A stretch of 64,000 bases of DNA from Sphagnum compactum (lineage: Eukaryota > Bryophyta > Sphagnopsida > Sphagnales), in assembly GCA_965153455.1 (NCBI GenBank), contig OZ234499.1, positions 9,048,271 through 9,112,270 on the forward strand, given 5' to 3'. Positions 44,897 through 55,800 of the stretch are shown one piece after another; the stretch's first letter is position 1, and each line of letters starts with the position of its first letter. The position numbers and the translations under genes were made by a program. The notes under the pieces are model-generated. The model had not been told where the DNA came from, did no database searches, and saw nothing but the letters and a program-made list of their open reading frames with translations.

Positions 44897-47800
44897 TCAA
44901 GGAGCATTTTCTGGTTGAATAGATGCTGTATAGGTGCGCTTCCGAGTGCACTCCATAAATGTATATTCTGCAACATAAAAGTAGGCTGCAATTGTCGCTG
45001 GCAAAAAAGGAAACCAAGAGAATAAAGTGATCACCTCATGCCAGAGAATTGTTTTGCAAATTTTCTATCTGAAAAAGGTTACCAACAGTGATGTAATTGT
45101 CACACAGAAGAGATTCTACCCTTCACATTAAGCTTCTCAGGGTCAACTGCTCATTCAATTGCATGAAATGGGCACATTATGGTTTGGAGTGGCAGATCAT
45201 GTCATTTTCTTGACCACATTATGTGACATAATCTTCCTGCGATGACCATACACTAGTAATAGTGACCAAAGTCTCTGTTTAACTTGATTTATTTCTCAAT
45301 TATTGAACCTGCCACCCTAGACCTTAATGTCATGGAATGACCTCATTTTTGCTCATTATGTTGGGTGTGTCACCTAGCTCGCCCTGTGAGGCCTGCCTGG
45401 TGCCTTTCCCCATAATGGGCAAGGGCTTGACCATTCCATGGTACACAAAACATCATGAGTTTAAGCAAATAGTCTACAAAGTTCCTATTGATAGGGTCGA
45501 ATTTCTCAAGTTCTAATTACTTTTTAAAATGGCCATTGGTGAAACCTGGCTCACAGGTTGCCACCCGCTGGTGGGCCAGGTTCCTGCCAAATGGTTATTA
45601 ACTAATATGTAATGGCAGAGGAGAGGTCAATAGATCCACATTGGATCTCAACAAATTGATTCAACAAGTGCATGGATTGTAAAATTAAGAATGACAATGG
45701 AGACCAAGATAAAATTTCCAAGAGGAGAGAGAGGAAGAAAATTACATGCAGTGATGACAATAGCTTGTGCTGTGTAGCTCAAATTGGCTTTTGCCCATGG
45801 GACCGTCTGTGCAAGAATCACCTGTAAAAGAGATTCACAATTAAAGCTTTATTGTTTTTATGTCAACACAACTCAATGTAAAAAAATTCTTTTTCATACA
45901 AAACAAAAAGGCACATAGCTACCTTAGGGTTTTAGGGTTTAGAGTAAGGATATGTAGAAAGTGGTGAAACCTAGTTTGCTTTTGATGCTTCCCAACCTAC
46001 CCAATCAGGGGCAATGCAGTTGCCCACCCCATCTCTCCCAAGGATTTGACCTGGCTACTACCCACATGGTTTTTTCAGCAACTGGCTAACTGCGTACCCC
46101 TTTCCTAAACCAGTGTTGACTGTATCTAGCTTCAGTACTGCCCATTACCACTTGCAAGATGGCCTTGGGTCCCAACAAATTCAACATTCAAAAATGAAAA
46201 AGAAATTGACTTTGACCTTTCAAACATGAGCACTCAAAGGATGGATGGTGGGTGAACAGCAAACACTTTTCCATTGAGTTTCAGACCCTTCCAGTTCCCT
46301 AGCTAACCAACGTGGTTAACTCAGTTGCCGTTTTTTTACAACAGAATACTCTTTACCTATAGCATAGTCATCTACATGCATCTACTTACATAGCAGTCAA
46401 GGAGAACTAATTAATTGCATTTGTTTTGCAAAATGTACCCTGTGATATGTGCAATGGTCCACCAAAAGGGCTAAATCTTGGAAGGCCCAATTCCAACTTT
46501 CAGCCATTACCTTATGCATGTTACTTTCAATTCCATATGCAGTATGTACACCAATAAACCAGTTTTCATCTATCACAGTATCATGGTACTGATCATTTGT
46601 TTATGTTGAACAGCTCTTATGATTCCATTGTCAAGTTCAAAAGTGCAAAAAACCGTCACTCTTTTTAATATGGATATTCTTTTTGCTAAATTCCTACCCA
46701 GTCCCCAGTCCCCAGTATTCTTTTGTCAAGGTGGTCTGATGGATGTTGTGTACTTAAATTTGACTTTCAATGAAGAGAATTACAAGTTGTGATCATGTTT
46801 AAAATTGTGAAGTATATTTGTCAATTTCATATAACACAAGAATACTCAATACATACAAAAGAGAGTGTGGACTCCCTGACAAGGTTATTATGAAGATTGG
46901 ATTTGGGTTGGAATATTCAATCATTTGACAAACTCTATTTGCAGTTTCAAATTTGAATATGCATCACGGCACAACCCATGTTGTACATGGAACAGGGCCT
47001 GTTCCACCCAGGAATGTAGTGAGCTCGGTAGGGCAAGTTGTGATTCCATTGGGTGGTAATTGGTTCGAGTAGGACCTGTTCCCTGGCGTAACTAGTTGTT
47101 CTCATTGTGGATTCACCAGGCTCAACTCACTGTACTAAAAGTGGTGGCTGCACATGGTTGCCTGTCCCATTTAAGAAAACAGCTGAAACAGTTCTGGAAT
47201 AGGACAGCACAACCTGTTACATCATAGACTTTCAAGGGTACACACCCCAGTGAGGGTTATCTTGCAAAATTCTCAGTAAAAAAGGATCAGAATCCTTTAT
47301 GATGGGTATAGAGGACCCACACAAGAGGCGTCACATGTTCTCACCCCTGTTCACTGGGGCTTGGTTCACAAGCCCATTCTCTAGTAGGAAATAATTCAAA
47401 ATTCTTTATGAAAGGTAAGGTAAAGGACCCACAAGAGGGGCCTCACAGGTTGTCACCCCCGTTCACTCTGGGGCTACTTCTGCCCTTGGTTCGCCCACAG
47501 GGGCTGGAACCTGTAAGTCCCTGCACGGTGCCCTAACCTAAAAAGAAACCCCAACAATTGGATTCTTGGGAAGAACTGCACTTGAACCTAAAGGAAATTG
47601 TGACAAACTAAGCCATGCAATTTTGCAAGGTGGGTCCAGCCTGCAATCTGAACTCGTCCTGAGTATGTATACCAAGAATCCAAACGAAAAGTGCACAAAA
47701 ATTTCACACAATCCACCAGTATGGAAGCTGTGACTCTTTGTTTGCCATTTCCATTTCCCCAAGCTGATAAACCTTAAACCCTAAACCCTGTCATCTGGTG

Positions 47801-48523
47801 CCAATGCAAGAAAGGGAAAAGAAAAAGAAAAAAAAGCCGCTAGAGAAATGTGCAAAAAACATCCACCAGTTTCTTCTTCATGTGGTGAAGAAGAAGCTGT
47901 AATCCCACCCGCAAGAATTGCAGAGATAGAGAATAATAAACCACAAGTAGCAATAGTACAACAGACAGAGAAGGCCATTGGGAGAAAAGCAAGCTTACAG
48001 TAGGAATTGCAGTTGCAATAGCCACAATGGCCGCTGCTCTCGCACCAGCCTTAATTCCTTCTGCACCAACAACCCAGAACAGAACTACCAACTTTATCTC
48101 ATATTTTCTCCAACACCAAATAAAAAAAAGATGCAATACTTGGTTTGGATTTCGCTCAACAGCCTGACAAACAGAACAGACAAAAGAAGGATCTAGTCAC
48201 AAGAAAGACCAATTTCAAATCCACCCATTTAGCAGCCTCCTCTACAAACATTGTAAAAGACGCAAACAGAAAGGAACCACCCGTCATTCGTTTTCATAGT
48301 AGTAGTACCCACCATCTGCGCATTTCATCTTTCTGTTGAGTTTTTCTTCCGCTATCTTTTCCACCAACTGCTTTTCTTTCAAATCCAGCGGCTCCACAAT
48401 TGCAGGTATCATGAAGGCAGCAGGAAGATGAGGAGAAGGAGGAGGAGGAGGCACTCGTGTACTTTCCAACTCCTTCCGCTTCTGGCTCCACCATTCCCTG
48501 GGATTCTTCACCATTCCCACCAT
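44897..48523 (-). CDS. ENOD93: Early nodulin 93-like protein (ENOD93 family), four exons
   Basis: A small membrane-associated protein of the plant ENOD93 family, reported in nodules, hypoxia and nitrogen response; its molecular role is poorly known. Minus-strand exons are 48523-48313, 48060-47999, 45821-45746 and 44997-44897. Phases close at every junction (1, 0, 1) with GT-AG ends, giving 149 residues. The N-terminal part (1-70) has a Pro run after REWWSQKRKELE and a charged helix EKQLVEKIAEEKLNRKMKC. The family core follows: ADEGIKAGARAAAIVAIATA-IPT, then VILAQTVPWAKANLSYTAQA and STIAAYFYVAEYTFMECTRK. These match the family pattern RC..EG..AGxKAA..A..TA.PT, PWAKANLNYTAQALI and AAYF..ADKTIL. 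The pre-core region is longer than in angiosperm relatives. The intron between exons 2 and 3 is about 2.2 kb and holds repeats. Confidence 0.93.
46233..46325 (-). repeat. Dispersed repeat family B, copy 2 (ENOD93 intron 2)
   Basis: Minus-strand match to 25596-25684. Non-coding. Confidence 0.75.
46985..47175 (-). repeat. Right arm of the diverged inverted repeat (ENOD93 intron 2)
   Basis: Inverse counterpart of 44345-44590. The arms lie about 2.4 kb apart and flank exons 3 and 4. Confidence 0.65.
47290..47480. repeat. Two-copy ~111-bp direct repeat in ENOD93 intron 2
   Basis: Shared TTTATGA, AGGACCCAC, ACAAGAGG or CAAGAGGGG, and CACCC..GTTCACT..GGGGCT words occur in the same order in both copies. 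Confidence 0.7.
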
Positions 48524-48890
48524 TCTTATACTTTGTGTGAGTTGACTGATTTCAAACTTCTGTCCAGAAGTTGGCAGCGAAGGGTGGCACAAGAAAGAGA
48601 AACGTAAGGAGATGGGCGTGGAAGGGGAAATGGGGATGGAGAAGACGAAGGTGGCGGGGTGGGTAAAGGGTGGCTGAGTGAGTGGGTCCGAGAGAGAGGG
48701 AGAGAGAGAGAGAGAGAGAGAGAGGAGAGGAGAAATGCGCATGAGAATGAGATCCACCGCTGCCAGGCTCCTCCTCCACCTGCCGCACCTGCCATTCTGC
48801 CACATGTTCCATGTCCCCGGCTATCATAGTACTTGGGGCAGTGCATTGCCACATCCAAGCCCCCATGTTGTAGTTCAAAGCCCCAACCCT
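48524..48890 (-). promoter_or_regulatory. ENOD93 leader and promoter
   Basis: A (GA)n run at 48690-48724 reads CT in the sense direction. The minus-strand frame upstream of the chosen ATG stays open through this simple repeat, but the peptide there (Ser/Leu/Pro-rich) is not protein-like, so I start at 48523. Confidence 0.5.
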
Positions 48891-48899
48891 ATCATGACA

Positions 48900-49720
48900 T
48901 GGGGTCATTATGTCATGTGTGCCATGCCACCATTTCTTAAACCTTGAGCACCTTGTTTGGGCCTCTAGGTAGCCTAAGGTCTTTGTCTTGGGCCCCACCT
49001 ATGAAATTTTAACTGAGCTATTGCATCTTGGAACCTTAAATAACCTAAGGTCATTTTGTTGAAGGCCCCATGCCACCAAGTTTTGCACCTCATGTCACCT
49101 CGACTTGGCCCTTGTGTAGTCTAAAGTCTTTGTCTTCGACCATCTGTAAAATTTCAATCTAACCTAAGGTGAACCATAGGTTGCCCAAAACTATGGCAAT
49201 ATTATCTTTTAGGCTTTGGCATTTGGATAACTTAAACTTTTTGCCACCTATGGAATTATAATTAAGCTCCTACACCTTAGAACCCCACTTCCGGTAATTC
49301 TATTTAGGGTCCCATGCCACCATGTCTTGCACCCCAAGACACCTTGTCTTAGCCTTTGTGTAGCTTAATGTCTAAAAGGGTCATATATAGAATTCCAATT
49401 GAACACAAGGTGAATCATAGGTTGCCCAAACCAATGGCAATAGTGTTTTCTAGGTTTTGACCCTTAAATAACCTAAGGTTTTTGCCCGAGGCCCCACCTA
49501 TGAAATTATAATTGAACTACTACAACTAGGAACCTTAGTTAACCTAGGATCGTTATGTTTAGGGCCCCATGTCACCATATCTTGCACCTTAGACCACCTT
49601 GTCCTCATTGCTATGTAATTTAAGGTCTTTGTTTTAACCATATATAAAATTTCAATCTAGCACAAGGTGAACCATAGATTGTGCAAACCTCTAACAATAT
49701 AATATTTTAAGCTTGGCCCC
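48900..49720. repeat. Satellite-like tandem repeat, ~250-bp unit, about three copies
   Basis: GGCCCCATGCCACCA-type phrases recur at about 49067, 49309 and 49561, and GGTGAACCATAGGTTGCCC at about 49170, 49409 and 49664. CCTAAGGT words and CCCCACCTATGAAAT recur between them. A partial unit lies at 48925-49065. Confidence 0.85.
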
Positions 49721-49724
49721 ATGC

Positions 49725-50885
49725 CCAAGCCAATATTCCATGTCATAAGTTCCCATGACATGGAATCCTTTTAGTTTTTACCCTAGGCCAAGCCAAGATT
49801 TTTAATTTTTAATTATCAAGCAACTTCCATGACCTTTTTAGAATTGTCCCAACCACCATGTAATCTAAGGTCACTCTGTTTTTACAGGTCTAAAGTTCTC
49901 CCCTTTATATTAGGATAGGCCTTGAGGAAACTTTAATTTTCACGCATTTAGATTGGCATGTAGTTCTTCACTTGCTATGAAGAATAGCTTTGGAGATCTC
50001 CATTTGTTATATTATATGGTCTTGAAAAAACTTTAATCTCCACTTGTTGTTTAAAATGTATTATTTGTTTTTGAAAAAGCTAATTGGATATTTTTCCCCC
50101 CTAATTTGCACTACCTCCTATAAACATCTTTGGTTGCTACATATTTCATCCTAATGAACCAATTAACCAATAGTGATCGATAGTATCAACAGTTGAAAAC
50201 AGACTACACATTATGCTTTTCATGAATAATTTTTTAATGGCACATTTTGTAATACCCACATATGATCTTATTTTCAATGCTCTAATGGTTTAAGTTGCAA
50301 AACTTACATGTGGTCAGGCATATATCTTTGCTTGAAAAACTAGAACTCATTATTTGCTTTTGACAAAACTAGAACTTGAATATAATAATGAGTTTTTTGA
50401 TGACATATGCAATGAAATGTGATTGTAAAGGTATAATTAACCTTTTTGTATGAGAGTTTACATTGATTATTTGTAGCAACACACACGCCTAACAATTTCA
50501 ATACATAAGAAATTGGCATGGTGGAAGAAGCTATGATGTTGAAGGTGGCAATAGATGTCTTGAAGTTGATTTGTTCTACCTTGTATTTGATTCACCAATC
50601 TTATAAAGATATATATGTCATACCATAATTTCACAACTATATAGTGTGTTTACATGTTATTCGCAAATGGTGCATTAATGCAATGCTTGAATTTTGTCAT
50701 CTTAATTTTAGTGCTGTTTTTTTGTGACATATTGCATGATTTTGGGATAGTGCATGTATAAAATCTTAAGAAGAAAAAAAATTGGTGCAGTATCCCCATA
50801 AGAATAGTAAATTTCATGTGTAATGTGACATCCATTGCAATATGCAAAGAGGAAGGTCACAAAATGTGTATTGGGATTTTGGGGT
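49725..50885. other. AT-rich gene-free spacer
   Basis: No recognisable exon or element. Confidence 0.45.
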
Positions 50886-50889
50886 AAAA

Positions 50890-51215
50890 CATGCAATACC
50901 CACATTTAATTTAACAATATGCTCCAAATGAAAGGTCGATGTTACAATACCTACGTTCAGGCAACAAAATATAGTCCACATTTATGGGGGGTCATATAAT
51001 ATTCACATCCAAAAGGAAATAACAAGTGGTTTCTAGGTGGTTCATGCAATACTTGCATTGAAGCAACAACATATCATTTGGATTTGTGTGTGGGTCGCAT
51101 GCACAATACCCACATTAAAAGAAAATACCAACTATTTTGTAGGTGGTTCATCCAATACCGCCATCAAAAATATAAAATCAACTAGTTTGTGGGCGATTGG
51201 TGCATTACTTGTATT
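50890..51215. repeat. Degenerate ~52-bp repeat marked by CAATACCCACAT
   Basis: The mark, with changes, recurs near 50894, 50945, 50997, 51047, 51104, 51153 and 51203, a spacing of 49-57 bp. GTGGTTCATGCAATAC-like words accompany several copies. Confidence 0.75.
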
Positions 51216-51219
51216 CAAC

Positions 51220-51510
51220 AAGAAAAAAGTATCCAAAATGAAGAAGAAAAATAAAAATGAAAAAAAAAATCTAGAAGGAGAAATTGAAAGAAACAAAACT
51301 AAAAGAAGAAAAGAAAAACAAAAAAAGGAAACAATACAAACACTTAAAACAAAAAAAAGAATTACAAGAAAAAAATGAGGAAAAAAATAGAAGAAGAAAG
51401 ACCAAGAACATAAAAAATAAAAATAAAAGGAAGAAAAAAAGTAAAAATAGATTTAGACAAAAAGGAGGAAAGATTTGGTTCAAAATAACAAAAGAATGTA
51501 TAGAATAAAA
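51220..51510. repeat. Purine-rich (A/G) tract
   Basis: Nearly 290 bp of A and G with few pyrimidines on the plus strand. Open frames on both strands (Lys-rich or Phe-rich) are composition artefacts. Confidence 0.85.
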
Positions 51511-51514
51511 AGTA

Positions 51515-52800
51515 GATTAAGACTACACCCAAAAAATCATAACCAAATAGTAAGAAATCTCATGAAAATGTTCATAATATAAATGTGAGTATTGCATTTT
51601 GCGGCAACAAGTTTTCATAGGCTTATGAAATTGAGGAAAAGTGATCAAAGTGATCAAAGAGTTGTGTTTGTTTTTAGTCTATGAAAGAATAGGTTTGCAC
51701 ATAGTCATGAAGGGAAAATTCTTGGCATAAATGGCTTCCCATGCCAAAAAAATTTGAGCTTCCATTTGGCCACATCCAAATTGACACTATGCTAGAAATG
51801 TCATTTTATGATTAGTTCATATTGACTATACTAATCATTTATGTCTTTTGTAGTTGATTGGGACCCATCATTTATGCCATTGTTAATCGTTTATCCACTT
51901 GTAATTATATAAGATTAGTCATAAAATGACATTTTTGGTCTATTGTGATTTTTACCCAAAGTTTGTCTCCTCTCTTGTGGAGCAATCACATTTTTTTGCT
52001 TGTTTTGCATTCGAGAAGGTTTTTTGAGCCTATGGTTTATTACTTTTGATTTATTTTCCTATTGTTATAAATGAACATGATTTTAGAATTTGAAACTTAG
52101 GGCAAATATGTCTATTTCAAAGTTTGGAACTTCACAAATGTGCTTCCAAAATTAATTTTGTGTTTCGTCTCACTTGAGAAATACATCACACAATTTAACA
52201 TTATGCGTTGAATTTTGATTGATATGGCAACACTTGCATCAAGGCCCCAAGTTTATAAGGCACGTTAAATGCAATGCTAGCATGCAAAGCTAGCATTTTA
52301 TTTTCATCTAAGGTGTGAATAAGGAGTAAAATAGATGTTGGTGAGTTTTTGCAATACCCACATCATCATATTGGTACACGATTTCAACTTTAACCAAAAT
52401 TACCTAATCAGATGTGTGTTGTAATTGCAATATGACAATAGCCTCTAATTGATAATAATGGAGATGTTTTTGCAAAACCTTGCAAAACCTACACCTATAT
52501 TAGCTTAGTGTTAAATTTGAAGTGAAGAAGATTTATCCAAACGACAAAACTAGTTTTGCATAACATATTGGCCTAAATTGTGAATTTTTTTTTGCCATAC
52601 TTGCTTACTTGGTTAAAATTAATTTTTGACATATTTTTTGGCATTGTGATCAAGGATTGAATCTTTTTTAACACATTGGCCTATGGTTGAAATCATGTAT
52701 CAATATGGTTCTTTTGATATCTTATAGACAAGGCGACTTGAAAATGAGGACAAGGTGGCCTTGTGTATGAAATAAAGTGGTTGGAGCTCGGGAACAATAC
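51515..52800. other. Spacer upstream of the PHD-Myb gene
   Basis: AT-rich, no exon. The last few hundred bases should include the promoter of the plus-strand gene starting at 52812. Confidence 0.4.
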
Positions 52801-52811
52801 TCCCTACACCG

Positions 52812-55800
52812 ATGGCTGCAGGAGTAGTGACTGGCCCAGCTGCTGCTTCTGGTTCGCAACAGCATTCAGCAGAATCAGGCATGGCATGGAAATGGATCCT
52901 TGAGAAGCTGCTCCTCGACGAGCTCCTTGTCGCCCGCAGCACTCGATTCATTAACGGTTCGTCGCACTTCATATCCCTTCCATCTCTTGTACATCGGAAC
53001 ACTCTATCACCTTCTCTCTTGCAATGTCGCTTTTTCTTTCACTGAAAGAAAGAATCCACCAATTCTCACAATTAGAACCGCTGCAGCGAGTCAGTCGGCT
53101 CCACTCTTCTCTCTCTCTCTCTCTCTCTCTCCAGTGATGGACGGAACTTTGCACGTCGCCGTCTGTTTGACCGGCATTCTATTCCATGTACAGCCAGGAT
53201 CGTGCATGAAGGATCCATCCCTTCACACGATTTCGACGCCACGTGAAGCTCCGAGACTGTTGTGTCTGTGTCCTCTTGGAAGACGAGAGAACGTCATGTT
53301 CGTTTTTCTACACATTCCTTGGTTGCAGGCACCTTTGAGCGTTTTTGCTTACAAATGTGCCGCATTAGTCAGAACTGTTGTTCTCATGCTTTCCCCGAGA
53401 GGATGATGGACTATAAGGCTCCTAATCCTGCAGCATCGCGTTCGTCGGTCGCCTGCAGATGTAATAAGAAGCCACGTCCATGACATAGAGGAGCCTCAAC
53501 ACCGTCAATTGCTGGAAAGAGTAGCTGTGCGATGCCTGGAGGAGATGGATTTGGACTCAACAACTGGCTTGGATCCTGCAGCGATTCCTTTAGTAAAGGC
53601 ACTAACAGAAGAAGAGTCGCCGGGGACGACGACGACGATGATTCTTGAATCACAAAACTCTGGGACAGGACTTCTCCTCCGAGTCGAAACAGAGGTCGGT
53701 TGCTTGCTTGCAAGTGTTGAATTCACTTGATCTAGATCTGCTGCTGCACATGTTCCCGAAGATATTACCAACGCCAGACTACCATATAATGTTTTGCAGG
53801 CTTGTTTCTTCTGTCGCTCTTGCTACATTTTTGTTGATCTCCAGCCCCAAAATGCTCTTCTGCTAGGGCCAGCGTCCAATCCATGCAATCCATTTGGATG
53901 ACGCTGACGGTTCTTGGTCTGTGTTGCTATGTAGGCTGTGCTGTCATTCCTAAGAAAGGCCTCAGATGATGGCAAGAAAGACTGGGCAGGTTTTTCAAGT
54001 GCGCTAGAACATATCTTCCCTAATGAAGACGATGACATTGAGCCTCAAAGGAAAAGTAGCCGGCAAGAGCTTGCTGCATTTTTGCATGTGAGTCTCAAAA
54101 CTTTGCAATGGCAGCAGGGATCTCTCGCTCCCTCCCTTTCTATGCATTATTTCTCTTGCAGGGTCTGATGAACACCAATTGTGCTGCACTTGTTGATACT
54201 CTCTATCAAAGCAGCTGAAGGAATCAAAGGAAGAGGAAATTTCAAAACTGCTGGAGAAGTATCCCTTGGGTAAACTGCAACACGATCTACTCAGTTTTGT
54301 GGAGCAGAAGAAGACTTCATTCCAAAGCACCTTCTTAGAACAGGTGGGGGGCTTATCTGTTGTTGCCATGTCAAACAAACTGTAGGAGTAGATACAAGTG
54401 CTGCTATTCAATCTTCACAGAAATTTGTTGCAAGAAAGCAGTTAATCATAACTAATTTTTGTCAACTAGTTTTGTCTTTGTTTTTACTTCTTTAGGGTTG
54501 CAAATTGTGCAAAGGTTTTCGATGTCTACTAAAGGCGCTGATCCAATGCAATTTGCCCTTGTTCAGCTTTCACAGGTTGTTGTGGAAGGAAATTTGCAAG
54601 CATTGATGCCAGTTCAAGGGGAGATTCCAACAGGGACATATGAGCAATTCAAAGAAAAGTGTTCATGGATGGCTGTAGATTTGAGAACAGAGTGTGGGAT
54701 TGGAAGCAGAATGGATACAGTTGAAGAGATGTGTGATGGGATCTTGGGAACTGAGGATGTGAGATCTGCCAAACACACCAGGGACATAAATGGAATGAAT
54801 TTGGAGATGACAAAGTCGATTTCAGTCAAAAGAGAGATTACACCAGGGCTGGATGCACAAGAATGTGGAGGCAGTGCAGTTTTTGTGGTTATATCCGATG
54901 AATGTGCAATCCAGGATGAGGGAGAGCAAGGGGAAAATGAAGGCCCTCTGGGAACTGTAATCAAGGGACAGTCCAAAGAAAGTAAACACAAACATGCCGA
55001 GAGACAGAGGGAGATTACATTGCCAGGAAAGATGGGTGAGGAGGTGGATAGTGGTACAGATAGAGTACCAAATGATGGACATGCGACACCTAAAATTGGA
55101 GTCCCATTTCAATCTGTCATACCTGGGACTCAGACTGGAAATGCTACTGAGGGACCAAGGAAAAAAATTGTAAGCAATGTGGAGGTTAAAAATGAGGATG
55201 ATAAAGAATCTGGAAGCAGAGGCAGGATAGAGACCAAGAATGGAACAGATGGAGCACGAGGAGCATATAACAATTATGGACAGTGCAAAATGCATGAAGG
55301 TGTGGTGTCCCAGAAACAAACTGGAAAAGCTTTAGAGAGAAAAGGGCAGAGAAGTATCATTATTCTGGAGTCTGACAGTGACCAAGACGAAGGAGCTGGA
55401 AGCAAAGTCAATTTACTGGCAGGAAGTTGTGCCAAGAGGTCAGAAGGGGCAGAGAAGAAGCCTGAACAGGGACAAGAAGAATTACAAGGTGTACTATCTC
55501 AAAGACATGCCACAAGACTAAAGAGGCTGCGAAATATTCTAACAGTGGGAGATGCTGGAAACATTTTCTGCAGGAAAAAACAAGATAGTTCAAGTGAAAT
55601 TGTGGCTGCTGATAGTACTGATGGAAGACCTGCCAAAGTACCAAAGCAGAGGCCTGATCCAGGGAGACCTGTTGTATCATCAATTGCTCAAAAAAGAGAC
55701 AAGCTTTTGAAGAACTTTGGTGAAGTAACTAATCAAACTCCCTCCCAACCACAGATTGAGTGCTTTAGTCACTTCATGCCCAAAGTGAAAAAGAAAAAAT

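Noticed and set aside
44496-44918. 140-codon plus ORF
   Set aside because: Matches no family, crosses an inverted-repeat arm and overlaps the confirmed antisense ENOD93 exon 4.
48284-48998. Long minus frames through the GA microsatellite as N-terminal extension
   Set aside because: Peptide is Ser/Leu/Pro simple sequence; the ENOD93 start at 48523 gives a protein-like N-terminus.
51037-51508. Lys-rich plus ORFs and Phe-rich minus ORF
   Set aside because: Composition artefacts of the purine tract.
54614-55319. Minus ORFs of 125 and 165 codons inside the PHD-Myb exon 5
   Set aside because: Antisense shadows of a long coding exon; no domain.
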